NCBI GenBank assembly: GCA_947471035.1
Contig: CANIWJ010000004.1
Location: forward strand, 1 to 64,000
Source: Verrucomicrobiota bacterium
Lineage (GTDB): Bacteria > Verrucomicrobiota > Verrucomicrobiia > Opitutales > Opitutaceae
Length of the DNA stretch: 64,000 nucleotides
Direction of reading: 5' to 3'
Made by a program: the position numbers and the translations under genes. Below, in pieces: positions 1 through 6,565 of this stretch. Below the pieces are notes generated by a model. It was given only the letters and a program-made list of their open reading frames with translations, made no database searches and had not been told where the DNA came from. Positions within the stretch are counted from its first letter, which is position 1; each line of letters begins with the position of its first letter.

Positions 1-146
1 GCTGCGGTGGCGCTTAAGCTCCCGGGCTATTTCCGCCGGAGAGCTCCCCGCGCTCTTCATTGCTCCAATTTTGTATCGCTCTTCATCACTTAACTGTAGA
101 TAGGTCATCCATTCTATATGTCGCACTTACTTCTTGAATCCAAGGA

Positions 147-249
147 GCCGAACAAGGCGCTAGAGCCAACACGGTTACTTGTCACGGATCGTGCTCCGAG
201 CAGCACGCTCCGCGCCAAGTAACCGTGCGGCTCATCTAAAACGTTAGCC
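147..249 (+). repeat. attC recombination site 1
   Basis: Left core GCCGAAC (147-153, one mismatch to RYYYAAC) and right core-like GTTAGCC (243-249) flank a long stem whose arms are ggttacttg and caagtaacc. The enclosed segment contains a small hairpin (gtgct/agcac). The outer arms pair imperfectly with an unpaired base, as in folded single-stranded attC sites. It lies directly upstream of the lipoprotein gene at 254, so it belongs to the preceding cassette. Confidence 0.8.
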
Positions 250-253
250 AAAA

Positions 254-781
254 ATGAAAACCCCGATAATAACCGCCTTGTTACTAGCCGTGGCTTCATT
301 GCTGACCGGGTGCATAGGCCCAGGCTATCCTGCGTTACGGCCAGACGATACAGAAAAATATGCGATCCTAGAGCAAGATGTGCGAGGCGTCTCAAAATTG
401 GCCGATCACGAAATTATAGATTTCTCCTCCATCGACGGAATCAGCTCGGACAAGATTACGAATCGAAGGATAGAGCGTGATTCAGACGGAAAATTGACGA
501 AGGTGTTTATACTACTCGAACCGAAACACTACACGCTAACTCTAAGATACAGAAAGGCATTATATCACGTAGGTGGCTGGGGATTTTTATATGGCGACGT
601 CACTTATGATTATGATTTAAGCCCTGGATTTTACAGGATAGACGCACGTGCGGATGATCGATTTGCCTATTTATCCCTGATAAATTCAAACGGCCAAAAA
701 ATTGGAGAAGTAGGAAAGTCAGTTTTGAAGTCAGACACACCATCTTCGACATACTTGCCGATTCCGACTATCGTAAAATGA
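254..781 (+). CDS. predicted cassette-borne lipoprotein
   Basis: 175 residues. The N-terminus is a type II (lipoprotein) signal peptide: basic start MKTP, a hydrophobic stretch, then the lipobox LTGC with the acceptor cysteine near residue 20, so the mature protein should be lipid-anchored in the envelope. The rest is a soluble, partly beta-rich domain that I do not recognise; a segment near residues 90-130 is rich in Tyr and Gly. The gene starts five bases after attC1 and ends eight bases before attC2, the tight packing expected of an integron cassette. It is AT-rich compared with the chromosomal genes further right. No catalytic motif is visible and the function is unknown. Confidence 0.8.
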   Translation: MKTPIITALLLAVASLLTGCIGPGYPALRPDDTEKYAILEQDVRGVSKLADHEIIDFSSIDGISSDKITNRRIERDSDGKLTKVFILLEPKHYTLTLRYRKALYHVGGWGFLYGDVTYDYDLSPGFYRIDARADDRFAYLSLINSNGQKIGEVGKSVLKSDTPSSTYLPIPTIVK

Positions 782-788
782 AAACAGA

Positions 789-886
789 GCCCAACCAGTC
801 GCTAGAGCCAACACGGATGCTTGTCACGGATCCTGCTGCGCAGGCTTCGCGCCAAGCATCCGTGCGGCTCATCTAAGACATTGGGG
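789..886 (+). repeat. attC recombination site 2
   Basis: Perfect left core GCCCAAC (789-795). The arms around the loop are atgcttg and caagcat, extended by gagccaacacgg and ccgtgcggctc. The right core is degenerate (ATTGGGG, 880-886, where GTTRRRY is expected). The central loop is a shortened version of the one in sites 1 and 3. Confidence 0.75.
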
Positions 887-892
887 AAAAAT

Positions 893-1306
893 ATGACTAT
901 ACATTACGAAATTAATCGCGTAATTAGCGTTGAGGAATTTGTAGATCTACTTCGGCGATCAACATTAGCTGAGCGTCGTCCCGTTGATGATGAAAATTGC
1001 GTGAAAGCGATGCTCCAACACGCGAATTTACTTTGCACTGCTTGGTATGGTTCGGTGTTGATTGGTTTAGCGCGATCGGTTACCGATTTTGAATATTGTT
1101 GTTATTTGTCTGATTTGGCGGTGGACGAAAATTATCAGCAGAAAGGTATTGGTCGTGAGTTGATCCGCTTGACGCAGTCGAGGCTTGGAGCAAAAGCGAA
1201 ATTGATACTTTTAGCCGCGCCGAAAGCCGTAGCATATTATCCGAAGATTGGTTTTGATGCTCATAATTCGGCGTGGATTATTCCTGCCACCAGAATTCTG
1301 AAATGA
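893..1306 (+). CDS. GNAT family N-acetyltransferase
   Basis: 137 residues from the ATG at 893, chosen because a longer reading frame from 821 would run through attC2. The fold is GCN5-related N-acetyltransferase: a hydrophobic strand with the SDLAVDENYQQKGIGRELI region (about residues 80-98) gives the acetyl-CoA pyrophosphate-binding Q-x-x-G-x-G motif, followed by a helix and a C-terminal AYYPKIGF stretch typical of the family. It should transfer an acetyl group from acetyl-CoA to an amine, but the substrate cannot be told from sequence. It fills one integron cassette between attC2 and attC3; GNAT genes are common cassette cargo. Confidence 0.85.
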   Translation: MTIHYEINRVISVEEFVDLLRRSTLAERRPVDDENCVKAMLQHANLLCTAWYGSVLIGLARSVTDFEYCCYLSDLAVDENYQQKGIGRELIRLTQSRLGAKAKLILLAAPKAVAYYPKIGFDAHNSAWIIPATRILK

Positions 1307-1316
1307 AAACCACGGA

Positions 1317-1418
1317 GCCCAACCAAACACTACAACGACGACCTTGCTTGTCACGGATCGTGCTCCGAGCAACACGCTCCGCGCCAAGCAAGGTCGTCGC
1401 TGCGCTTTAACGTTAGGC
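1317..1418 (+). repeat. attC recombination site 3
   Basis: The best-preserved site: left core GCCCAAC (1317-1323) and right core GTTAGGC (1412-1418) match RYYYAAC and GTTRRRY exactly. The stem arms are gacgaccttgcttg and caagcaaggtcgtc. The loop is the same as in attC1 apart from one base, although the stems differ. Confidence 0.85.
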
Positions 1419-1465
1419 AGAAAAGACACTTGCCAAGTCCGATCGTTCGACTTGTTGCCATACGC

Positions 1466-1672
1466 ATGGAAACCGTTACCATTTCACCTAAATTCCAAAT
1501 CGTTATTCCACAAAATATAAGGGAAGCTATGGGACTACGAACCGGTGAAAAAGCCCACATGCACTCTTTCCGTAACCGCATTGAGGTGATCCCGGTTCGT
1601 GACATTCGCGTACTTCGAGGCTATCTCAAAGGAATCGACACATCATTTGTATGTGATGGGGATCGTGTATGA
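1466..1672 (+). CDS. AbrB/SpoVT-type antitoxin (VapB-like)
   Basis: 68 residues from the ATG at 1466; upstream start codons exist but give an unrelated N-terminal extension. The N-terminal half is a swapped-hairpin AbrB/SpoVT DNA-binding domain, recognisable from TVTISPKFQIVIPQNIREAM followed by LRTGEK. The C-terminal part would wrap the toxin. The stop overlaps the start of the PIN-domain gene by four bases (ATGA at 1669-1672), the usual coupling for an antitoxin-toxin pair. Such antitoxins neutralise the nuclease and repress their own promoter. In cassette arrays these modules are thought to stabilise the array. Confidence 0.85.
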   Translation: METVTISPKFQIVIPQNIREAMGLRTGEKAHMHSFRNRIEVIPVRDIRVLRGYLKGIDTSFVCDGDRV

Positions 1673-2042
1673 ACGTTGTAGATTCATCAGTATGGTTAGC
1701 ATATTTTGCGGACGAACCAACGGCCGATTTTTTCGTACAAGCAATAGAAGATACCGATCTACTGATTGTTCCTTCTGTTTGTATTGACAAGGTATTTAAA
1801 GTAATCCTTCGAGAAAAGGGTGAAGATCAAGCTTTTTGGCCATTGCGGCTATGCAACAAGGTAAAGTGCCTGATCTTGATGCTGATTTGGCAGTCGATGC
1901 GGCGGCAACTGGTAATGAAGAGAAATTAGCACTGACTGATTCCATCATTTATACGATTTCCCAAAAATCTTCGGCAACACTCTGGACCCGGGATGCTCAT
2001 TTTCTCACAGAAACCAGGGGTTCAATATATAGTAAGAAATAA
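1669..2042 (+). pseudogene. frameshifted PIN-domain toxin (VapC-like)
   Basis: Two frames together make one PIN nuclease of about 124 residues. The first (1669-1929) begins MNVVDSSVWLAYFADEP with the first metal-binding Asp at residue 5. The second, from about 1836, supplies LALTDSIIY and TRDAHF with the later acidic residues. The frames meet at a run of five T (1832-1836). One more T would restore a single reading frame running AFLAIAAMQQGK. As written the first frame ends after an unrelated tail at 1929. Either the toxin is inactivated by a one-base deletion or there is a sequencing error. VapC-type toxins cleave tRNA or rRNA. Its antitoxin is intact and overlaps by four bases. Confidence 0.8.
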
Positions 2043-2046
2043 TGAG

Positions 2047-2125
2047 GAGAACCATGCGTTAGAGCCAAAGACTATGATGTAGCTCAACACCAAGCATGGT
2101 CTTTGGTTCACTTTTCACAGTAGTA
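2047..2125 (+). repeat. decayed attC-like hairpin
   Basis: An inverted repeat with 15-base arms (2062-2076 and 2095-2109, 13 of 15 paired) encloses an 18-base loop. The segment gcgttagagcc at its left resembles the gcgctagagcc of attC1 and attC2. The outer core boxes are not clear matches, so this is a diverged or non-functional attC. It sits where the end of the toxin-antitoxin cassette should be. Confidence 0.55.
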
Positions 2126-2129
2126 AAAA

Positions 2130-2522
2130 ATGAATAAAACAAAATTCAGTGCCGGTTTTCGAATATCCGTTTCGGATATTGCGTTTTTATTGGCTGGAGT
2201 CGGCGCTTCGATTTACTTCAGTTTTCAAATGTGGCAGCTTAGTTTTGTCATCGGTTTTGCTGTCGCGCATTTTTTTCTATTTTGCAATGTTTTCAGAATA
2301 CAAAGACGTCCCGAATTGTTGTGGGCATCTACGTTTGTGGTTTTGGCCGGTAGCACGTTCGTTTACGGGGTTCCCGGCTGGTTAACCACGATTCTCTTCT
2401 CCTTGGTGTTAACGGTTGTTTTGATTTTCTTAGAAATGAAGAAGCCATGCTATCATGGTATATTTTGGCAATCCGTTAACCCGAAGTTGGAAGATTGGTG
2501 GAAATCTAAAGAAGCTAAGTAA
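2130..2522 (+). CDS. small integral membrane protein in last cassette
   Basis: 130 residues, starting at an ATG five bases after the attC-like hairpin. Four hydrophobic stretches can be seen (about residues 14-32, 35-52, 64-80 and 82-100), suggesting a four-helix inner-membrane protein with a charged tail ending KSKEAK. I do not recognise the family. Orientation, AT-rich composition and position make it the last gene of the integron array, but no attC follows it, so this cassette may be fixed or truncated. Confidence 0.65.
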   Translation: MNKTKFSAGFRISVSDIAFLLAGVGASIYFSFQMWQLSFVIGFAVAHFFLFCNVFRIQRRPELLWASTFVVLAGSTFVYGVPGWLTTILFSLVLTVVLIFLEMKKPCYHGIFWQSVNPKLEDWWKSKEAK

Positions 2523-2747
2523 TGTAAACTACAGTAGCTACCTAGATAATAGCTCCAGGCACTATAATATTGCCCAGTTTTGATGGTAGGCCGGTCGATT
2601 CACGGGGTCAGGCCGTTATTTGCTACTTTCTTAGCGAACCGTGGACATCAGCAATCTACGTTTTAAGGGAACGGGGATCTCCCGTAGTGTGCGCACAAAT
2701 GCCTAGGCCACTTTGCCGACAAAACGGGCACACTTTATTATGCACGC
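2523..2747. other. gene-free junction between cassette array and chromosome
   Basis: No convincing gene, attC or insertion-sequence end is visible. The composition shifts from AT-rich to GC-rich across this stretch, with a short palindrome (gggatctccc) near 2672. I take it as the worn boundary of the integron. Confidence 0.4.
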
Positions 2748-4406
2748 TCACTTCTGCACCGCCGGGGCGGGAGGCGGAGAGGTTAACTTGGCATACTCCG
2801 CCTCCCATCGTGAGATCTGGGTAAAATCCCGCACCGCCCGGGCGATTTCTATTCCCTGTTTCAAGGCCATAATCCGTTGCGCGGGGGGCAACTCCGACCC
2901 GAGCAAGCGTTGCATTAACTTCAACCCGGCGGGCGCATCCTCCGCCGTTTGCAACGCACTGGCCGACGCCATGATCAGCGGCCAATCCACCGGACGCCAC
3001 TTCGGCAGCAGGGCAAAGATCCCCAGGCTGCGCCGCGCCGCCGCCGCGTCGCCCGCGCTCAGTTGCAAACCCGCCAGACTCAACGCGAGCGGCAGGCTGG
3101 GGTTTTGCCTTAAGCCGGCCTGCCCCAAGGCCAGCGCTTCCTCGCCCCGCCCTGCCGCCGCCAGCAGGCGAATGCGCCGCAGTCGCGCGTAAGGCTCCAA
3201 TGCAGACGGCAGACTCGCCCGGCGTTCCCATTGCGCCTCGGACGAAACCACGAAGGGCCGATACAACGGGTCGCCTATTACCACGGCTTTCCAACTCAGG
3301 GCATTGATCGAAAAAAGCGCCGCCCTGCCCAGCGGCTCGCCGCGCGCCAAGGCTTTTAACAACAACTGCGGCTGATGGGTAAACTGCAGGTAAGGCTCGG
3401 CGACATTACCAAAGGTCGCCGTCACCCCTTTCGCCACCAAGGGACCCGTCCACGCCCGGCTGGTAGAACGCATCGTGACCGCCGAATAACTATGGATGTG
3501 CAGCGCAATCGCCCCGACCGGAAAGCGGAAGCCCGGCGCGTTAAACGGCCCGTTAACATCGCCTGCATACCAACCGAAATAAAGCACCGGCGCGTCGAAC
3601 CGCGCAAACTCCGGCAGGGTCGCCCCCTCGCGGTCGATATCGGTCTCGAAGCCCAGCGCCGCCAGTTCGGGCGCGCAGGCCTCCAACCACTCGTCGCCTT
3701 GCCGGTGCGGGCCGCCGATATCCAGGTAAGCGCGCCCGCTCAGCCCGTCTCGCTCGGCCATCAGCGCTCGATCCACCAAGCCCTTGGCGTCGGCCAAGGT
3801 CGGCCCGTCGAGCCGCCCCACCGGCACTATCTGCTCGCGCACATAAGTGGGCGGGTTGCTTTGGTTAAAAAGCGGATTGGGCACGAACGCCGCGATGGGT
3901 TCGTTGCCCGTCGCCAGTAGCGCGAGTTCGGAATCGACCGAGGCCTCCGTGGTCTGCAAGGCGGGGTTGGCGGTCAGCGGATTCGACTTCGCGTCGTAGT
4001 GCGCCGCGTCGTGCGCCACCCGCAAGGGCACGCCGCGACAAATCACCAGCGCCTCCAGCCGGTGCCCGGAGGAAACCACCCGCAGACGCCCCACCGGATC
4101 TTTGGTTTCAGAAACCGAAGCCAGCAGCCAACCGCGCTTCACCGCCTCGCGGACGAGCGGATTCCAGATCGTGACGGCGAACTCTCCCCAGGTGATTTCC
4201 TCGGTCAGCGGCATGGTCAGCGCAACAATGGCGGATTCATCCAGGCCGCGCTGCGCCACGTAATAACGGGCAAGCTCTAATGACTCAGGATCCTCGCGAT
4301 TGGCCAGCACCGCTACGGTCGGCGCAGCCGCAAACGCCGGGCTTAGCCAAGCTCCGCAGGCGGACACCACGCAAAAGATAAGACGAACAAGGACGCGATT
4401 TCGCAC
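2748..4406 (-). CDS. TIGR03790 family exported protein
   Basis: About 552 residues from the GTG at 4406. The open frame extends to a TTG at 4547, but those extra codons run into a palindromic repeat, and starting at 4406 puts a clean signal peptide (VRNRVLVRLIFCVV...AFA) at the N-terminus. The body matches the TIGR03790 family of Verrucomicrobia and Planctomycetes: a parallel alpha/beta domain with VVSSGHRLEALVICRGVPL, the YFGWYAGDVNGPF segment and a late VVIGDPLYRPF motif. A helical repeat region rich in Ala and Leu follows. The function of this family is not established; some members sit near sorting or surface genes. It stands alone here, convergent with the cassette array. Confidence 0.8.
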   Translation of the reverse strand: MRNRVLVRLIFCVVSACGAWLSPAFAAAPTVAVLANREDPESLELARYYVAQRGLDESAIVALTMPLTEEITWGEFAVTIWNPLVREAVKRGWLLASVSETKDPVGRLRVVSSGHRLEALVICRGVPLRVAHDAAHYDAKSNPLTANPALQTTEASVDSELALLATGNEPIAAFVPNPLFNQSNPPTYVREQIVPVGRLDGPTLADAKGLVDRALMAERDGLSGRAYLDIGGPHRQGDEWLEACAPELAALGFETDIDREGATLPEFARFDAPVLYFGWYAGDVNGPFNAPGFRFPVGAIALHIHSYSAVTMRSTSRAWTGPLVAKGVTATFGNVAEPYLQFTHQPQLLLKALARGEPLGRAALFSINALSWKAVVIGDPLYRPFVVSSEAQWERRASLPSALEPYARLRRIRLLAAAGRGEEALALGQAGLRQNPSLPLALSLAGLQLSAGDAAAARRSLGIFALLPKWRPVDWPLIMASASALQTAEDAPAGLKLMQRLLGSELPPAQRIMALKQGIEIARAVRDFTQISRWEAEYAKLTSPPPAPAVQK

Positions 4407-4525
4407 GAGTGAGCCCAGCGTGATGCCAAGCACCTTTTTAAGTCGAGGCCGCAAGCGCGGCTTTGCCGTTATGCCGCTCCAGCCATGCGCAACCGCAACT
4501 TCAGCCGCCGATTTACCTCCACGAA

Positions 4526-4597
4526 CCGCCTGAAGGCGGGACTCCAACGCGTGGAAACGCTCTCAAAGCAGGGCGTTGGAGTACCGGCTTGAGCCGG
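4526..4597. repeat. REP-like double palindrome
   Basis: Two hairpins, ccgcctgaaggcgg (4526-4539) and ccggcttgagccgg (4584-4597), flank a second inverted pair, actccaacgc (4541-4550) and gcgttggagt (4573-4582). The nested symmetry and intergenic position between two minus-strand genes suggest an extragenic palindromic repeat. Confidence 0.6.
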
Positions 4598-4639
4598 AGC
4601 TTGCTGATTACACTCCACTCGCTTCAACCACGAGAAGGG

Positions 4640-4930
4640 TCAGCGTTTTTTACCCAACAAGGACGAAAGCATCGGCGCCCAGCGTAACACGCCGGCCAGG
4701 CGGGTGATGCGCTCGACGACGGTTCGACGCACTAGCAGGCCGAGGGAGGCCATGCCCACACGGGCAAGCGGCGGTAATTCACGCACCATCGCGACCGCTC
4801 GATCCAGCCACTCCACCGGGCGGCCAACGTCACGCGCAGCCGCGACACACTCCGCCCGGCTCACCGCGATGTCGCGTCGCAGCGCCGCCTTGTGTGTGGC
4901 GAGACGTATCAGCTCTTGGCGAGGATACAT
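4640..4930 (-). CDS. small basic protein, last gene of the dps/YqjE-like operon
   Basis: 96 residues, very rich in Arg, Ala and Leu, with one moderately hydrophobic segment (about residues 52-68) and a basic C-terminus (LLGKKR). I do not recognise a domain. The start overlaps the end of the holin-like gene by 22 bases, so the two are translationally coupled. Its position matches that of yqjK in the enterobacterial yqjCDEK cluster, but similarity is by position only. It may associate with the inner membrane. Confidence 0.65.
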   Translation of the reverse strand: MYPRQELIRLATHKAALRRDIAVSRAECVAAARDVGRPVEWLDRAVAMVRELPPLARVGMASLGLLVRRTVVERITRLAGVLRWAPMLSSLLGKKR

Positions 4931-5298
4931 GCGCGGTCTTCGGCCAGTTCACTGATCGTCGCGGCGAAGGGTTGAGGCTGACGCGCGAGGTAGCGGCGAA
5001 AGGCGATCAACACCGCGACAAACACCGCCGCATAGAGACCGGCCAAGCCGCCCAGCACGCACAGGCGGGCGCTTTCCCAAAAAAGATAAACCAGCAGCAG
5101 GCTGGCGAAGGTGATCGCCATCATGCCGCTGAAAACCACCGCGCTGATCCAGATAAAGATCTGAATCAGGCGGAGTTTCTCCTCCTGCAATTCGGCGGAG
5201 AGCAGTGCGATGCGCTGCTCCACACTGGCAATCAGGCCTTCGCACAGATTGCGCAGCGCCCCCATGAAGCCGGCCGACGAAAGCGAGTTAAAGGCCAT
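4909..5298 (-). CDS. phage holin family / YqjE-like membrane protein
   Basis: 129 residues with an amphipathic N-terminal helix, then two strong transmembrane segments (about residues 46-70 and 80-98) separated by a short loop, and a polar tail. This matches the YqjE/Holin_3_6 family, which despite its name is usually chromosomal. It lies between a DUF883 gene (17 bases upstream) and the small basic gene it overlaps. In enterobacteria the same order of DUF883-type and YqjE-type genes is found in a stationary-phase/stress cluster. No phage genes are nearby, so a lysis role is unlikely. Confidence 0.8.
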   Translation of the reverse strand: MAFNSLSSAGFMGALRNLCEGLIASVEQRIALLSAELQEEKLRLIQIFIWISAVVFSGMMAITFASLLLVYLFWESARLCVLGGLAGLYAAVFVAVLIAFRRYLARQPQPFAATISELAEDRACILAKS

Positions 5299-5315
5299 GA
5301 TCGGATTTAGCTCAG

Positions 5316-5633
5316 TTACTTGCTACGACGCCCGAGCAACACGCCGAGGATCAGCCCGGCACCGGCCGCAATGGCGAGGGATTGATACGGGTTGGCACGA
5401 ATGGCCTGATCGGTGCACTGGGCACCGGCGACCGCGCGGGCCTTGGCGCAGGAGTAAAGATGCGAGACGCGTTCCTGCGCGGCGTCGAAACGGGTGCGCA
5501 AGGCGCTGACCGCATCAGCGGTATGTTCAGTGAGGGAATCGCCCATCATCTTTTCGGCTTCAAGGACGAGCGCTTGCAGGTCGTTGAGCAGTTCTTTGGG
5601 CGAGGAAGCAGAGCTTTCGTTGGGTGATTTCAT
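5316..5633 (-). CDS. DUF883 family (YqjD/ElaB-like) protein
   Basis: 105 residues: a long polar helical region with heptad-like spacing (residues 10-70), then IRANPYQSLAIAAGAGLILG and a C-terminal GRRSK. The conserved NPYQS-x-A-x-A-x-G-x-G-x-L-x-G tail is the DUF883 signature, a single membrane anchor at the C-terminus. Enterobacterial relatives YqjD and ElaB bind ribosomes and tether them to the inner membrane in stationary phase; that role is inferred here from family membership. It is third in the minus-strand operon starting with dps. Confidence 0.85.
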   Translation of the reverse strand: MKSPNESSASSPKELLNDLQALVLEAEKMMGDSLTEHTADAVSALRTRFDAAQERVSHLYSCAKARAVAGAQCTDQAIRANPYQSLAIAAGAGLILGVLLGRRSK

Positions 5634-5670
5634 AATATTTAGGTTCTAACGGGAAAGGGATTGTGGCGCT

Positions 5671-5877
5671 TCAGCCGACGCCGGGGCCGCGCACCAAGCC
5701 GGCCAGCCCGACCACGGTCGCGATACTTCCGCCGATGAGCATCCAGATGCTTTTGTCGGTCGGTGAGCCGGTGAAGAAACGAGAGAAACTGGAACTCAGC
5801 GAATCGGAGGCATTCAGCCCGTAAACGACCAGAATGATGCCGCCGATGAGGAGCGCGAGGGAGATGACTTTGTTCAT
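5671..5877 (-). CDS. DUF3185 family small membrane protein
   Basis: 68 residues with two transmembrane helices: residues 4-22 (ISLALLIGGIILVVYGLNAS) and about 45-62, joined by a polar loop with FFTGSPTDKSIWMLIGG. This pattern, including the GLNAS end of the first helix and the FTGSPTDK loop, identifies DUF3185. The function is unknown. It is second in the operon, 28 bases after dps. Confidence 0.85.
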   Translation of the reverse strand: MNKVISLALLIGGIILVVYGLNASDSLSSSFSRFFTGSPTDKSIWMLIGGSIATVVGLAGLVRGPGVG

Positions 5878-5905
5878 AATATTAAAACTGGATTAACTAC
5901 GCCGC

Positions 5906-6400
5906 TCAGCTGGTCTCGGCGGATTCGTCCTCAATTTGCGCGCGGAGCAGCCACGAGGTTTTCTCGTGCCACTCCATCAGGCCGGTGAGGAAATCGGCCG
6001 TGCCTGCATCGTTGAAACGAGTGGTGCATGCGGCACTGTCGGTGCGGAGCCGTATGACCAGATCCTCATGCAACGCGACCAATGCGGCTACCATCTGACT
6101 CGCCGCCATGCCGGTGCCCGCAATCGCCGAAGAGCGGACGGTTTTGGCAATATCCGCCAAGCTACCCCGAGCGCCGATACCGATGGAGCGGGCGCGCTCC
6201 GCAACCTCGTCGATCCACGTGGCCACCTGTCCATACTGGGTCTCAAATTGCTGATGCAGGCTGATGAATTCCGTGCCGGTGACGTTCCAATGATAATCGC
6301 GGGTGGTGAGATAGAGCATGGTCTCATCCGCCAACAGCAGATTGAGCATCTGGCCGATTTCCAAGCGGGCTTCGTCAGTCAAACCAAGATTCGTTTTCAT
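5906..6400 (-). CDS. dps: Dps family DNA-protecting ferritin
   Basis: 164 residues, normal for Dps. The four-helix ferritin-like fold is shown by DYHWNVTG (His37 in the first ferroxidase half-site) and by the region around residues 64-72 that supplies Asp and Glu ligands (WIDEVAERARSIG). The C-terminal helix has MEWHEKTSWLLRAQ. Dps forms a dodecamer that oxidises and stores iron with hydrogen peroxide and shields DNA in stress. It is first in a minus-strand operon with DUF3185, DUF883 and YqjE-like genes, which points to a general stress or stationary-phase regulon. Confidence 0.93.
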   Translation of the reverse strand: MKTNLGLTDEARLEIGQMLNLLLADETMLYLTTRDYHWNVTGTEFISLHQQFETQYGQVATWIDEVAERARSIGIGARGSLADIAKTVRSSAIAGTGMAASQMVAALVALHEDLVIRLRTDSAACTTRFNDAGTADFLTGLMEWHEKTSWLLRAQIEDESAETS

Positions 6401-6514
6401 GTAAGGTAAAAACAGGACAATACACGGATCAGCGTCGGCGCGATATAAGGCCTTACCCTACTTGCTAGGTTTCAAGTCCACGACGTTTCCGGTCCGCGTG
6501 GTGCACAGTGCACA

Positions 6515-6543
6515 AAAAAGCCTCCGTGGTAAACGGAGGCTTT
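6515..6543 (-). terminator. rho-independent terminator for the outer-membrane protein gene
   Basis: Hairpin with perfect arms gcctccgt and acggaggc around a five-base loop. On the minus strand it is followed by a run of six T. It lies just after the end of the gene at 6566-7141 and before the promoter region of dps. Confidence 0.85.
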
Positions 6544-6565
6544 GGCGGTCAGTTACCGGACGTAT

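Larger units (their letters stand above)
1..2530 (+). mobile_element. integron gene-cassette array (partial, no integrase in window)
   Basis: A run of small plus-strand genes, each separated from the next by an imperfect inverted repeat of about 100 bases. Three of the repeats (147-249, 789-886, 1317-1418) begin with a GCCCAAC-type box and end with a GTTAGGC-type box, the classic attC core-site layout, and share an almost identical central segment. The block is visibly AT-richer than everything to its right, and its genes (lipoprotein, acetyltransferase, toxin-antitoxin, membrane protein) are typical cassette cargo. In known arrays genes point away from intI, so the integrase and attI would be expected left of position 1. 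The first 100 bases may be the tail of another cassette gene, with in-frame stops at 91-93 and 101-103. The right boundary is unclear. Confidence 0.8.

Noticed and set aside
1669-2042. programmed -1 frameshift in the PIN toxin
   Set aside because: The T run does not form a proper X-XXY-YYZ heptamer in the zero frame and no downstream stimulatory hairpin is apparent; a lost base explains it more simply.
1-2530. class 1 clinical-type integron
   Set aside because: No intI1, qacE or sul1 sequence and no antibiotic-resistance cassette is visible; the sites look like a resident chromosomal family.
4909-5298. prophage, because of the holin-family protein
   Set aside because: No other phage gene is near and this family is usually chromosomal, in stress-related clusters.
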